Assembly (NCBI GenBank): GCA_937922235.1
Contig: CAKZVC010000021.1
Span: 62,001-126,000, forward strand
Origin: an uncultured Acidimicrobiales bacterium
GTDB lineage: Bacteria; Actinomycetota; Acidimicrobiia; Acidimicrobiales; SHLQ01
Length of the DNA: 64,000 nt
Reading direction: 5' to 3'
The position numbers were made by a program, and so were the translations under genes. The notes under the pieces were generated by a model. It did no database searches. It was not told the origin of the DNA and worked only from the letters and a program-made list of their open reading frames with translations. Shown here piece after piece: positions 43,144 to 52,987 of the stretch (positions within the stretch are counted from its first letter, which is position 1; each line of letters opens with the position of its first letter).

Positions 43144-44919
43144 TCAACCAGTCCAGGCAGCAAAGAGGTCGGAATACAGGCCGCCCGCAGCGACAAGTTC
43201 GTCGTGAGACCCTTGTTCGATCAGCTCGCCCGCATCAAAGACCAAGACCAAGTCGGCCGATTGCGCCGTCGACAACCGATGCGCAATCGACATCACGGTG
43301 CGCCCCTCGCTCAGACGTTCCAACGCTTGGGTGAGCATCACATCGGTTTGTGGGTCAACCGACGACGTGGCCTCATCGAGGATCAACAGCCCGGGGTCCG
43401 CAACACCAGCACGGGCAAAGCTGACGAGCTGACGTTCGCCGACCGACAAGAGGGTGCCCCGTTCACCAACAGGCGTATCAAGCCCGTCTGGAAGGCTCTG
43501 CACCCACGATCCAAGACCGAGCAGCTCGACCGCAGCGTCGATATCAGCATCGGTCGCCCCTGCACGGCCATTGCGAATGTTCTCGCGCACGCTGGTGTCG
43601 AAGAGGAAACCGTCTTGCGGGACGATCCTGATCGATCGCCGCCGCTGGTCGGCCGACACAGTCGAGAGATCAACGTTCCCTACGCTGATCGTTCCGGTCG
43701 CCGGGTCGGCGAGCCGACACACCAGACGGGCAAAGGTCGACTTGCCCGAGCCGGTCTCCCCAACAACGGCAACACGTTGGCCGGGCTGCACCGTGACCGA
43801 GACATCTCGGAGAACCCGGTCGCCGTCACGGTACGAAAAGCTAACCGAGTCAGCCTCGATGCCAAGCGGACCTGCCGGCAACAACGCACCATCAGCGAGC
43901 TCGAGCGTCTCGATGCGCTTATCGAGAAGACCAAGGACCTTTCTCCAGCCAGCGACTGCTTCCTGAGCGTTATTGATCGACTCGCCCAGTTCGGCGATAG
44001 GGCTTTGCAGCAGGGTGGTGAACGCCAAAATGGCGACAAGCTCGCCGGCGGTGAGTCCGAGCGCGTCCCGTTGGGTAACTCCGACGATGGCAAGCACTGC
44101 GAGCATCACGCCGCCGACGAGATCGCCAACGACGTAGACGCCCGACATGTAGATGTTTGCTTTAAGTCCGGCCCGGTAGCGCTTGTCGGACACATCGACG
44201 ATGTGGGCGTGAATCCGATCTTCGGCGTGATAGGCGCGAATCACTTCAGCGCCGTTGAGCGTTTCGGAGAACGCTCCGAGCAGATCGCCAACAGCAGTTC
44301 GCCGAGCGTCGTGAGCCGCCCCCATGCGCTTGCGAACCCATCGCATTGCGGTGAACACGGGCAGGAAGGTCACGACGGCAAGCAGCGCAAGTTGCCACGA
44401 GTACACCGCCATCACAATGAAGATTCCGAGGATGACGACCGGCTGGACCAGCCATGTGAACAGACCCCAATCAGCAAACCGAATGAGGGCGTCTACGTCG
44501 CTCGTGACTCGACTGACCAGAACACCGGTCGCTTGTTCGTTGTGATCCTGGAGCGACATCTGGTGCACTTTGTCGAAGGCCATCACCCGCAGCCGACGCA
44601 GGGCGCGTTCAGCTCGGTCGACGAGACGTCGTTTGATGAACATGCCAAGCAGTTCACTTCCCAAAACGACCGCTATGCCGAGCAACGCCAACCTCGTGAC
44701 TACACCGACATTGACGTCACCAGAGGTAATACCTCCCCGGTCGATCGCAAGCTGGATGACTACCGGGGTAGCCAACTGTCCGGCGGCGAACGCAATACCA
44801 GCGAGCATCGTGACTCGTATGCCCGCAACGAGCTCAGGAGTCGCCTGAATCCCGCGACGTATGACCGGCCACGAGGCCCCGGAATCGTCGACTTGAGTCA
44901 TCCCCGATGCTTTAGCCAT
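43144..44919 (-). CDS. ABC exporter half-transporter, catalytic-Glu subunit
   Basis: 591 residues from the ATG at 44919. Membrane domain of six spans, then an NBD with Walker A VGETGSGKSTFARLVC and Walker B ILDEATSSVD. Its signature is LSVGERQ, a change from LSGGQ. The partner gene just upstream has the opposite defects, so the two form an asymmetric heterodimer. Substrate unknown; such exporters carry drugs, lipids or peptides. Its start overlaps the partner's stop by 8 bases. Confidence 0.93.
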   Translation of the reverse strand: MAKASGMTQVDDSGASWPVIRRGIQATPELVAGIRVTMLAGIAFAAGQLATPVVIQLAIDRGGITSGDVNVGVVTRLALLGIAVVLGSELLGMFIKRRLVDRAERALRRLRVMAFDKVHQMSLQDHNEQATGVLVSRVTSDVDALIRFADWGLFTWLVQPVVILGIFIVMAVYSWQLALLAVVTFLPVFTAMRWVRKRMGAAHDARRTAVGDLLGAFSETLNGAEVIRAYHAEDRIHAHIVDVSDKRYRAGLKANIYMSGVYVVGDLVGGVMLAVLAIVGVTQRDALGLTAGELVAILAFTTLLQSPIAELGESINNAQEAVAGWRKVLGLLDKRIETLELADGALLPAGPLGIEADSVSFSYRDGDRVLRDVSVTVQPGQRVAVVGETGSGKSTFARLVCRLADPATGTISVGNVDLSTVSADQRRRSIRIVPQDGFLFDTSVRENIRNGRAGATDADIDAAVELLGLGSWVQSLPDGLDTPVGERGTLLSVGERQLVSFARAGVADPGLLILDEATSSVDPQTDVMLTQALERLSEGRTVMSIAHRLSTAQSADLVLVFDAGELIEQGSHDELVAAGGLYSDLFAAWTG

Positions 44920-46708
44920 CGTTGACCTCCGCGTATGCGAGCACAAGCTCGCGGTACTGCTCGTTGGCAAGCAGTTCTTCGTGCGAACCGGTTGCGACGA
45001 TGCGGCCACCGGCGAGATACACGACGCGATCTGCGCGCTCGACGGTTGCTAACCGGTTGGCGACAATGACCATCGTGACGTCTTCGGCCCCTCGCAGAGC
45101 CGACAGGATCTGCTCCTCGATGAGTACGTCGACTGCACTTGTTGCGTCGTCGAGCACAACAAGCCCAGCCCGACGAACGAGCGCTCGAGCAAGAGCGATG
45201 CGTTGGCGCTGACCGCCGGACACCGTGACGCCCCGTTCCCCGATGATCGTGTCGTAACCCTTGGGCATCGTGGCGATCCACTCGTCGATCGCTGCGGCCG
45301 AACCTGCACGCTCAATAGACTCATCGTCGTTTGTTCCGTCAATATCGATGTTCGACCGGATCGAACCAGCGAACAGGAAGGGTTCTTGAAACGCATAGGC
45401 GATGATTGCCGAGCGATCAGCCGGGTGCATCGATGCCAGCGAACGACCTCCGACATGGACGACGTCGCCCACCTCGTCGAGCACTCCGGCGAGCGCTCGA
45501 CAGAGCGTGCTCTTCCCTCCCCCAGTCGGGCCCACAACCGCCACGATCTCCCCCGCCGCAACGGTGAGGTTGATGTCTTCCAGCACCTGCTCGTCTGGAC
45601 GGTCGGGGAACGCGTACGACAGCCCGTCAACCTGAACCGGCAGTGCAACGCCAAGTTCCACGCCGCGCTCCTCGGGCAATCCGGGAATCGGCGCGTCGAG
45701 AACCGGACGAAGCCGGTTCCACACAACGACCGACGGGATAAGGCTCTCGAGGAGGAAGCCGAACACAAGCATCGGTATCGCCAACGCCGAGAACAGTGCC
45801 GCAACCTCGACCAAGTCACCTGCTGACATCGCCCCGGCCTGGATTCGACGAACACCCACGAGCACCACGATCAGCGTTGAGAGCAAAGGCAAACCGCTGA
45901 GAACTGCGTCAAGGTAGGCACGGATGAACCCGACCTGGCGACGAGTGTGCTCGAGGTCGCCCGCAGACGAATCGAAGCGCTCGACCTCTTCAGCCTGACG
46001 GCCGAGGGTCTTGACGATCATGGCGCCTTCGAAGCTCTCATGGGCGATACCAGCGAGGGTTGCGATGTGTGCCTGACTCTTCGTCATTGGGGGCTCGACA
46101 ACCCGGCTGTACACGCTGTTGACGACGACCATGATCGGGAACACAACCAGCGCAATGAGCGCAATCGACGGGTCGATGGCGAACAACCGAATACCCGAGA
46201 AGATTGCGAGGAACAGGACACCAAAGCTGAACGGCAGCGGATGAAGCGCATGCACGAGCTGGTGAGCATCAGCATCGACGTGAGCAACGAGCCGTCCAGT
46301 CGGCACCGTGCGCAGCCACGACATGGGCTGTCCGAGGTATTGCTTTGCGAGCCCGGCGCGGGTGGTGCGTTCGACGCGCTCGCTCGTCATACCCGCGTAA
46401 TAGCGGCGGGTGACGACGCCGACCGAGCGCAGCACAACAACGGCAAGTACCGCAGCGGCGGCGGCAAAGACCGAGGGAACTGCGCCGACGTCGGCTCCTT
46501 CATCGGCCGCAAAGGTGGCGATGACAACATCGTCGACGACCCAGCCAAGAACTGCTGCCGAGACAACCGTGCCGAGTGCGAACATGGCCGCGCCGAAGAC
46601 CGATACGGCGAACGGAACCCAATGGGGGCGCACCAGTGTGGCCACCACCCGAGCACCCGAGCGAACGTTCGGCTTCGTAGTGTCGATTCCAACGCCGTCG
46701 ACCGACAT
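44912..46708 (-). CDS. ABC exporter half-transporter, degenerate-site subunit
   Basis: 598 residues with six membrane spans and an NBD: Walker A VGPTGGGKSTLCRAL, signature [15 protein letters not shown], Walker B VVLDDATSAVD. The Walker B catalytic Glu is replaced by Asp, which marks the degenerate half. The pair therefore has one consensus site (Glu of the partner plus this signature) and one degenerate site, as in TM287/288-type exporters. A helical linker and D-loop are intact. It lies 82 bases from the oligopeptide permease stop; no promoter is obvious. Confidence 0.93.
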   Translation of the reverse strand: MSVDGVGIDTTKPNVRSGARVVATLVRPHWVPFAVSVFGAAMFALGTVVSAAVLGWVVDDVVIATFAADEGADVGAVPSVFAAAAAVLAVVVLRSVGVVTRRYYAGMTSERVERTTRAGLAKQYLGQPMSWLRTVPTGRLVAHVDADAHQLVHALHPLPFSFGVLFLAIFSGIRLFAIDPSIALIALVVFPIMVVVNSVYSRVVEPPMTKSQAHIATLAGIAHESFEGAMIVKTLGRQAEEVERFDSSAGDLEHTRRQVGFIRAYLDAVLSGLPLLSTLIVVLVGVRRIQAGAMSAGDLVEVAALFSALAIPMLVFGFLLESLIPSVVVWNRLRPVLDAPIPGLPEERGVELGVALPVQVDGLSYAFPDRPDEQVLEDINLTVAAGEIVAVVGPTGGGKSTLCRALAGVLDEVGDVVHVGGRSLASMHPADRSAIIAYAFQEPFLFAGSIRSNIDIDGTNDDESIERAGSAAAIDEWIATMPKGYDTIIGERGVTVSGGQRQRIALARALVRRAGLVVLDDATSAVDVLIEEQILSALRGAEDVTMVIVANRLATVERADRVVYLAGGRIVATGSHEELLANEQYRELVLAYAEVNDG

Positions 46709-46790
46709 GTCCCCCCAATACGCGACGAGAAATCGTCGTCTGCGCCGGTAGTGACGCTACTGCTCGTTCAGGTGCGATGGATGTCGCCTG

Positions 46791-47738
46791 CTAGGCGCCG
46801 CTGCGAGCCTGCGGATCGAGAGCGTCGCGGAGGCCATCACCAATGAGGTTGACGCTCAAGACGGTGAGCGAAAGAAGCAAGCCCGGACCGATCGTCAGCC
46901 AGATGTTCAGGTTCAGTCGGGTGCTCGAGACGTTCAGCAAACTTCCCCACGTCGGGATCTCAATTGGGAAGCCCAATCCGAGGAATGACACTGCTGACTC
47001 GGTGATGATCGCAATAGCGATGCCGAGAGATGCGGCCACGATCACGGGGCTCAACACGTTGGGCAGAATGTGGCTGAGAATGATCTTGAGCGGCCGGGTC
47101 CCAACGCTTCGGCTGGCAAGGATGAATTCTTCCTCTTTCACCGCAAGCACCTCACCACGCACGATGCGGGCAGTTTGCATCCAACTAGTACCGCCGATGA
47201 TCGTGACCATCAATGCGAAGATGCCGAGACTGTCGCCGAGCCAGTCCTGCATTGGGTCACGGAACAACACGACCGACACGAGAAGGATTGGAAGGATTGG
47301 GAGTGACAAGAAGAGGTCGGTTACCCACATCAAGAACCAATCGAGCCACCGGAAGTATCCGGCCAGGGCGCCGACAAGAACACCAACAACGAGCGAGATT
47401 GCCATGGCGACAAACCCGACCATGAGGGAGATCCGGCCACCGAGGAGCGCACGGGTGAACGCATCACGACCAAGCTGGTCGGTCCCGATGAGGTTGGGCC
47501 AACCAGCGCCGGCGTTGGCGTTCTCCAGATCAAACTCCTCAAGGTCGAAAGGCAGCAGGATCGGCCCGACAAAGCAGGCAAAGAGAATAAGGACGAGGAT
47601 GACGACCCCAGCCATCGCTCCCTTGTGCTTGCGAAACTGACGCCAAACGTCGGCGCTCAAGGAGCGCATCTCGCCGAGCTCGTTCGCCGCGTCCAATGCT
47701 TCGGCGGTCGTGGTGTCTTTCGACGACATATCAGTCAT
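46791..47738 (-). CDS. Oligopeptide ABC transporter permease (OppC type)
   Basis: 315 residues from the ATG at 47738, which overlaps the OppB stop by 8 bases. Five or six membrane spans of the DppC/OppC family, with LIGTDQLGRDAFTRALLGGR near the start and the EAA-loop region LAVKEEEFILASRSVGTRPL that contacts the ATPases. Last gene of the importer operon on this strand. It moves peptides across the membrane together with OppB. Confidence 0.93.
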   Translation of the reverse strand: MTDMSSKDTTTAEALDAANELGEMRSLSADVWRQFRKHKGAMAGVVILVLILFACFVGPILLPFDLEEFDLENANAGAGWPNLIGTDQLGRDAFTRALLGGRISLMVGFVAMAISLVVGVLVGALAGYFRWLDWFLMWVTDLFLSLPILPILLVSVVLFRDPMQDWLGDSLGIFALMVTIIGGTSWMQTARIVRGEVLAVKEEEFILASRSVGTRPLKIILSHILPNVLSPVIVAASLGIAIAIITESAVSFLGLGFPIEIPTWGSLLNVSSTRLNLNIWLTIGPGLLLSLTVLSVNLIGDGLRDALDPQARSGA

Positions 47739-48750
47739 AGCGAATCCGTGGGTCGAGGAGGCCGTACAAGACGTCGGCAATGATATTGAACACCACCACG
47801 AGGACGGCGAAGATGAAGACCAGCGACTGCACCATTGGCAAGTCGGTCTGGCGGATCGAGGTCAACAGAAGCTGACCCAATCCGTTGATTCGGAAAATGT
47901 TCTCGGTGATGATCGCTCCGGCGAAGATGCCAGGGATCTGAAGTGCGAGCAGCGTGACGACAGGAATCATGCTGTTGCGCAGGACATGGCGGCTGACGAT
48001 CGGGAACTCACCGAGGCCTTTTGATCGAGCGGTGCGAACGTAGGACTGGTTGAGGTTTTCGAGCACCGAGCCGCGTGTGAAACGGCCAAAGGATGCAGCG
48101 TTGAAGAACGTGAGCACGGTCACCGGCATGAGTAGCTGGCGTATCTGGAACCAGATCGTCGACCACTGCGTCCACACGATGTCATGCGTGGTGTCATACA
48201 GCGTGGGTAACCACATGAGCTTCACCGAGAAGAGCCAGATCAGCAGCGGCCCAATGACGAAGACGGGAACGCTGAAACCAATGAGCGTGAAGATGGTTCC
48301 GACATTGTCGAACCACGAGTACTGCTTGTAGGCCTGCATGGTTCCGGTGGGAACAGCAAGAAGGAATCCGAAGAGCAGGCCAAGACCGAGTACCCACAGG
48401 GTCTGCGGAATCCGCTGGTAGACGGTGTCCATGGCTGGGGAGCGTGAGCTCCACGAAATAATGCGTGATCGGTTTTCGCAGTCACCGATACAGGTGTTTG
48501 TGAGTGTCTCAAAAGCGTGAATTGGTTCGTCCCACACCATGAGTTTGAACCACTTCCACCACTGGATGGGGGCAGGGTCATTGAAGCCGAGCGACTCGCG
48601 AATGGCCTCACGAACCTCGGCGGGAACAGTGAGAGGAACCTGACTCGTCGGGTCACCAGGTGCCAGCTTCAGCAGCGCGAAAACAACGATGCTAATGACG
48701 GTGATCGTCGGAATAGCAATCAGCAATCGGCGCAGCAAATATCTCAGCAT
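47731..48750 (-). CDS. Oligopeptide ABC transporter permease (OppB type)
   Basis: 339 residues. Starts LRYLLRRLLIAIPTITVIS, a typical OppB/DppB first helix, and carries the EAA loop as NQSYVRTARSKGLGEFPIV. A long loop rich in Cys and charged residues (NTCIGDCENRSRI) lies outside the membrane. It follows the binding-protein gene by 124 bases, a gap that holds a strong hairpin. Confidence 0.93.
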   Translation of the reverse strand: MLRYLLRRLLIAIPTITVISIVVFALLKLAPGDPTSQVPLTVPAEVREAIRESLGFNDPAPIQWWKWFKLMVWDEPIHAFETLTNTCIGDCENRSRIISWSSRSPAMDTVYQRIPQTLWVLGLGLLFGFLLAVPTGTMQAYKQYSWFDNVGTIFTLIGFSVPVFVIGPLLIWLFSVKLMWLPTLYDTTHDIVWTQWSTIWFQIRQLLMPVTVLTFFNAASFGRFTRGSVLENLNQSYVRTARSKGLGEFPIVSRHVLRNSMIPVVTLLALQIPGIFAGAIITENIFRINGLGQLLLTSIRQTDLPMVQSLVFIFAVLVVVFNIIADVLYGLLDPRIRYD

Positions 48751-48803
48751 GTAGCTGTGTCCTCCCCCTTAGGAGTCCCGGCCGAACGGTCCGGGCTACT
48801 TGC

Positions 48804-48834
48804 GTTGGCGGGGGCCAGAGTGGCCCCCGCCAAC
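48804..48834 (-). promoter_or_regulatory. Strong intercistronic hairpin after the peptide-binding protein gene
   Basis: A perfect 14-bp stem: GTTGGCGGGGGCCA with TGGCCCCCGCCAAC, loop of three bases (GAG on the plus strand). It lies between the binding-protein stop and oppB, with no long T-run. It probably protects the abundant binding-protein message and lowers permease expression, as in other ABC importer operons. Confidence 0.75.
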
Positions 48835-48874
48835 ACATCAACATCAGGTAATCAAGTAGGTGCGATTACTCGCC

Positions 48875-50722
48875 TTACTTGGTCCAATCCTCGATGTTGT
48901 AGTACTCGCTGTCCCAGCCGTTGAGCTCGCCGGTGTTCTGAATTGCATTCGAGAACGCCGATGCGTTTGCACGGTGGATGAGCGGGATGGTTGCCGTGGT
49001 CGAGAGGATGTCGTTCATCTCGATGACGATCTCGTTGAAACGAGGGTCGTCAAGGGCGGTGGTTGCAGCTTCTGCGGAGAGTGCGTCGTACTCAGCGCTG
49101 TTGAGGCGAGGAATGTTGTCGCCTCCCCAGTTCGAAGCAGCGGTCGGAGCCTTCTCGCTCTCCCATGAGTTGAGGTACGCCGGAGCGTATGGGCCAGCTG
49201 CACCGTTGGTGAACATCTCCATTGGAGTGAAGAACTTCCAGATGCAGACGTCGCTTGCACAGGTGCCATCGAAGAACAGCGATGCGTCTTCGTTAAGCAT
49301 GTTGGCCTTCACGCCAATTGCTTCCCAGTCCTTTGCAATGAGCTCCTGGTTGCTCTGGCGAACAGCGTTCGTCGAGGTGACGTAGTCAAACTCGAGTGGG
49401 CCGTAGCCATCAGCTTCGCGGATGCCGTCACCGTCGGTGTCGAGGTAACCAAGACCATCAAGAAGAGCGTTCGCTCCGTCCGTGTCCTGAGTGAGGCACC
49501 AGTCGTTGTTCGAGCTGTTCTGGTCGCCTACAGGCCACATGTTGCAGGTCGGTGCGCCCGATGGACCGTAACCAACAGCGACGAGGGCGTCACGGTTGAT
49601 AGCGATCGAGAGTGCACGATGCAGGTCTGGGTTGTCGACGAACAGTGGGTTCGGGGTTCCCTCAGAAGGTGGATCTGCAAATGGATCGGTCTGGTTGAGG
49701 TTGATGTGCTCGACGTTTGCGGTGAACGCAGATGCGAGACGACCCTGGCCAGCTGCTTCCATCGAAGCGAGGATTTCTGGGGCTACCTGAAGGTTCCATG
49801 CGTAGTCGGCTTCGCCAACTTCGAGGACCGAACGAGCTGCGGACTCAGCGTCGCCGCCGCCCTTGATGGTTACGCCGCTGAACGCTGGCTTACCGTCGGC
49901 GATGCCGCGGTAGTTCTCGTTCATTGCGTACACAACGGTGTCTTCCGGGCGAAGCTCGGTGACGGTGAACGGGCCGGTGCCTACAGGTGCGAAGTTCTGG
50001 TCAGAACACGCCTTTGCGGCTGCGCCGACGCACTCTGCCATCTGCGCACGCTGGATGATTGGGCTCAGGTACGAGACGAATGGCTCGAACGGCCATGGCG
50101 TTGGCTCGATGAAGTTGACGGTCACGGTGAAGTCGCCGTCAGCAACCACTGACTCAACGTTGACGAAGGCCTGGACTGAACAGCCGGTCTCTTCGTCAGC
50201 GCAGTACTCCCAGCTGAAGACAACGTCGTCAGCAGTGAACGGCGTTCCGTCCGACCACAGCACGTCGTCACGGAGGTTCCAGGTCACTGACGATCCGTCG
50301 TCGGCAATACCGTTGCCAGCGCTTGGGATCTCGGACGCAAGCGCAGGAATCAGGCTGCCGTCAGGGGCGAACTCGGCGAGTGGCTCGAGTACGAGTGACG
50401 ATGCCAGGAGGTCCTTGGTGCCGTTCGAGAGAAGTCCGTTGGCCTGTGAAGGTGCCTGCCACTGGAGAAGCAGAGCTTCACCTGCGGAACCGGCGCCACC
50501 AGCGGCTGCGGTGTCGGTCTCTTCTTCCATGGCGCCGTCTTCTTCTTCTTCCATGGCGCCATCTTCTTCTTCTTCCATCGCACCGTCACCGTCGGAGGTG
50601 GTCTCCTCGGTTTCGGTGTCGGTGTCGGTAGCTGTGCCACCGTCACCGGAGTCGCTACCGCATGCGGCGGCGACCATCGCAAGGATCGCAAAAAGTGCGA
50701 TCAGCCTTTTCATCTTGTTCAT
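48875..50722 (-). CDS. Peptide ABC transporter substrate-binding lipoprotein (SBP family 5)
   Basis: 615 residues. The signal peptide ends in the lipobox VAAAC (Cys21). Residues 30-75 are an acidic linker with repeated DGAMEEEE units, encoded by 24-base tandem repeats at about 50522-50588. The rest is a DppA/OppA-type domain (cluster C): VTWNLRDDVLWSDGTPFTAD, TVNFIEPTPWPFEPFVSYL and LHRALSIAINRDALVAVGY. It captures peptides outside the membrane for the permease. An internal start at codon 4 (MKRLIALF) is possible. Confidence 0.94.
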   Translation of the reverse strand: MNKMKRLIALFAILAMVAAACGSDSGDGGTATDTDTETEETTSDGDGAMEEEEDGAMEEEEDGAMEEETDTAAAGGAGSAGEALLLQWQAPSQANGLLSNGTKDLLASSLVLEPLAEFAPDGSLIPALASEIPSAGNGIADDGSSVTWNLRDDVLWSDGTPFTADDVVFSWEYCADEETGCSVQAFVNVESVVADGDFTVTVNFIEPTPWPFEPFVSYLSPIIQRAQMAECVGAAAKACSDQNFAPVGTGPFTVTELRPEDTVVYAMNENYRGIADGKPAFSGVTIKGGGDAESAARSVLEVGEADYAWNLQVAPEILASMEAAGQGRLASAFTANVEHINLNQTDPFADPPSEGTPNPLFVDNPDLHRALSIAINRDALVAVGYGPSGAPTCNMWPVGDQNSSNNDWCLTQDTDGANALLDGLGYLDTDGDGIREADGYGPLEFDYVTSTNAVRQSNQELIAKDWEAIGVKANMLNEDASLFFDGTCASDVCIWKFFTPMEMFTNGAAGPYAPAYLNSWESEKAPTAASNWGGDNIPRLNSAEYDALSAEAATTALDDPRFNEIVIEMNDILSTTATIPLIHRANASAFSNAIQNTGELNGWDSEYYNIEDWTK

Positions 50723-50758
50723 GTTTTCCCTCCGGAAAGCCAGTTTCCTGGCCGTTGC

Positions 50759-51829
50759 TTACACATGGTGTTCTCCACCAGCGTTTGGTTGTTGGTCTGG
50801 ATCTGCGTAGTGACACGCAACCCATTGCCCCGCACGTAGCTCACGGAACTCTGGTTCAACAGATTCACACTTCTCGGTCGCGATTGGGCATCGCGTTCGG
50901 AACCGACATCCGCTTGGCGGATTCGATGGACTTGGAATATCGCCTTCCAAAATGACCCGTTCACGGGATCGTTCAAGAATCGGATCGGGCACGGGGACCG
51001 CGGATTGCAGTGCCTGGGTGTACGGATGCAACGGTCGGTCGTAGAGATCGTCCACGTTCGCGAGCTCGACAACCTTGCCGAGGTACATCACCGCAACACG
51101 GTCGGCAATGTGACGAACCATGCTCAGATCGTGCGAGATGAACAGGTAGGTGAGTCCGAGCTCTTCTTGCAGCTCGAGCATGAGGTTGACGACCTGGGCC
51201 TGAATCGACACGTCGAGCGCCGCGATTGGTTCGTCGCACACGATGAACTCGGGATTGAGCGCAATTGCTCGAGCAATGCCGATGCGCTGCCGCTGACCGC
51301 CACTGAATTCATGTGGGTAGCGATTTGCGTGATCGGGGGCAAGACCAACGAGTTTCAGGAGGTCGTGGATGCGCTCTTCACGTTCGGCCGACAGAAGCTT
51401 GGTGTGCTCACGCAATGGCTCACCAATGATCGACGCCACGGTCATGCGAGGGTTCAGGCAGGCGTGCGGATCTTGGAAGATGGTCTGCATCCGAGGCCGG
51501 ATATCGCGAAGGTCAGAGGTCCCGAGGCTGAGCAGATCGGTGCCGTCGAAGTCGATGCTGCCACCGTCGCACTTGTCGAGTCGCAGAAGGACCCGGCCAG
51601 TTGTGGTCTTTCCCGAACCACTTTCGCCAACGAGTCCGAGCGTCTCGCCGCGGTAGATGTCGAACGTGACGTCATCGACCGCCTTGACGACTCCGACCTG
51701 GCGCTTGATGAGGCCAGCGCGAACCGGGAAGTGCCGCTTCAAACCACGTATCTTGACGAGGACTTCCTTCGGCCGAGCCGCTGGCTCTGCACCGTCGGCT
51801 GGCTGGGTGGTGTCGAGGGTATTTGTCAT
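50759..51829 (-). CDS. Oligopeptide ABC transporter ATP-binding protein (OppF type)
   Basis: 356 residues from the ATG at 51829, overlapping the OppD stop by 4 bases. Walker [18 protein letters not shown], signature [15 protein letters not shown], Walker [15 protein letters not shown], and the OppF C-terminal Cys-rich end ([15 protein letters not shown]), which in this class can hold an iron-sulfur centre. It hydrolyses ATP to drive peptide import with OppD. Confidence 0.95.
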   Translation of the reverse strand: MTNTLDTTQPADGAEPAARPKEVLVKIRGLKRHFPVRAGLIKRQVGVVKAVDDVTFDIYRGETLGLVGESGSGKTTTGRVLLRLDKCDGGSIDFDGTDLLSLGTSDLRDIRPRMQTIFQDPHACLNPRMTVASIIGEPLREHTKLLSAEREERIHDLLKLVGLAPDHANRYPHEFSGGQRQRIGIARAIALNPEFIVCDEPIAALDVSIQAQVVNLMLELQEELGLTYLFISHDLSMVRHIADRVAVMYLGKVVELANVDDLYDRPLHPYTQALQSAVPVPDPILERSRERVILEGDIPSPSNPPSGCRFRTRCPIATEKCESVEPEFRELRAGQWVACHYADPDQQPNAGGEHHV

Positions 51830-52824
51830 CGCGGCTGGCCCGCGTTCATGTCGAAGTGGCACGCCACTCGTTGCCCGATGGCGATCTCGGTGTAGCCAGG
51901 CGTTTCGGAATAACAGCGGTCGAAGGCGTACTCACAGCGGGGGGCGAACGCGCAGCCGACGGGTTCGGTCAGCATATTCGGTGGCTGACCTTCGATCGGG
52001 ATGAGCTCATGACCCTGCTGATCGAGGCGAGGAAGCGAATTCAACAAGCCCTTGGTGTAGGGGTGCTGTGGATTCGAGTAGAGCACGTCAACACGTGCTT
52101 CTTCGACCACGCGGCCGCCGTACATGACGAGCACTCGGTCGGCGAGACCTGCGACGACAGCGAGATCGTGGGTGATCCAGATAACTGCGGTGCCGAGCTC
52201 GTCCTGGAGGTTGCGGACCTGGTCGATAATTTGGGCCTGGATCGTGACGTCGAGTGCCGTGGTTGGCTCATCGGCGATGATGATTTCTGGCGAACAGGCC
52301 AGCGCCATTGCGATCATGACTCGCTGGCGCATACCGCCGGACATCTCATGTGGGAAGTTCTTGAGGCGCTGCTTCGGGTCGGGAATGCCAACGAGCTCCA
52401 GAAGTTCGAGTGCTCGGGCCTTCGCCTCGGCCTTCGATGCCTCGGTATGGAGGCGGATGGCTTCGGTGATCTGCTTGCCGACGGTGATCACCGGATTGAG
52501 AGAGGTCATCGGGTCTTGGAAGATAAAGCCGATGCGGCCACCGCGAATGGTTCGAAGGTCCTTGGGCGTGAGCTCGACGAGGTCTTGATTATCGAACATT
52601 GCCGACCCGCCGGCGATCTCACCAGGCGGCATAGGGATGAGCTTGAGCAACGACATCATGGTGACGCTCTTGCCGCTGCCGCTCTCGCCGACAACTCCGA
52701 GAAACTCGCCTGCGTTGAGGGTGAAATCGACGCCGTTCACCGCGTGGACGGTGCCGTCCTGCGTCGCAAACTGCGTGCGAAGTCCACGAACGTCCAGAAC
52801 CGTCTCGTTGTTCAAACGCCCCAC
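51826..52824 (-). CDS. Oligopeptide ABC transporter ATP-binding protein (OppD type)
   Basis: 332 residues with a GTG start. Walker [19 protein letters not shown], signature [15 protein letters not shown] and Walker [14 protein letters not shown], ending with the Cys-rich block [14 protein letters not shown]. First gene of the operon order D-F-A-B-C on the minus strand. Its promoter shares the 163-base divergent gap with the S9 peptidase gene, which contains the second candidate TetR operator. Confidence 0.95.
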   Translation of the reverse strand: MGRLNNETVLDVRGLRTQFATQDGTVHAVNGVDFTLNAGEFLGVVGESGSGKSVTMMSLLKLIPMPPGEIAGGSAMFDNQDLVELTPKDLRTIRGGRIGFIFQDPMTSLNPVITVGKQITEAIRLHTEASKAEAKARALELLELVGIPDPKQRLKNFPHEMSGGMRQRVMIAMALACSPEIIIADEPTTALDVTIQAQIIDQVRNLQDELGTAVIWITHDLAVVAGLADRVLVMYGGRVVEEARVDVLYSNPQHPYTKGLLNSLPRLDQQGHELIPIEGQPPNMLTEPVGCAFAPRCEYAFDRCYSETPGYTEIAIGQRVACHFDMNAGQPR

Positions 52825-52907
52825 CCCCTAATTCGATCTACCTAGAGGCCGAAACGTTAGCTGTTTCCGTGCAGACCGCAAATCGAAGCGGAATCCTATA
52901 ACACACA

Positions 52908-52923
52908 GATAATGCGCGTTACC
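52908..52923. promoter_or_regulatory. Candidate TetR operator 2
   Basis: GATAATGCGCGTTACC matches the tetR-strand sequence of the site at 43098-43113 at 15 of 16 positions. It lies in the divergent promoter region of the oligopeptide importer and the S9 peptidase, next to TATAAC at 52897-52902, a possible -10 box. Confidence 0.6.
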
Positions 52924-52987
52924 GGTCGCAACAGGACCTGGGGCAAACGGAGCGCATGCACCTGCATCATGCCATTACGCTTTCGCG

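Noticed and set aside
42898..44925. Long open frame on the plus strand
   Set aside because: Antisense shadow of the ABC exporter gene; no protein-like composition or family signature.
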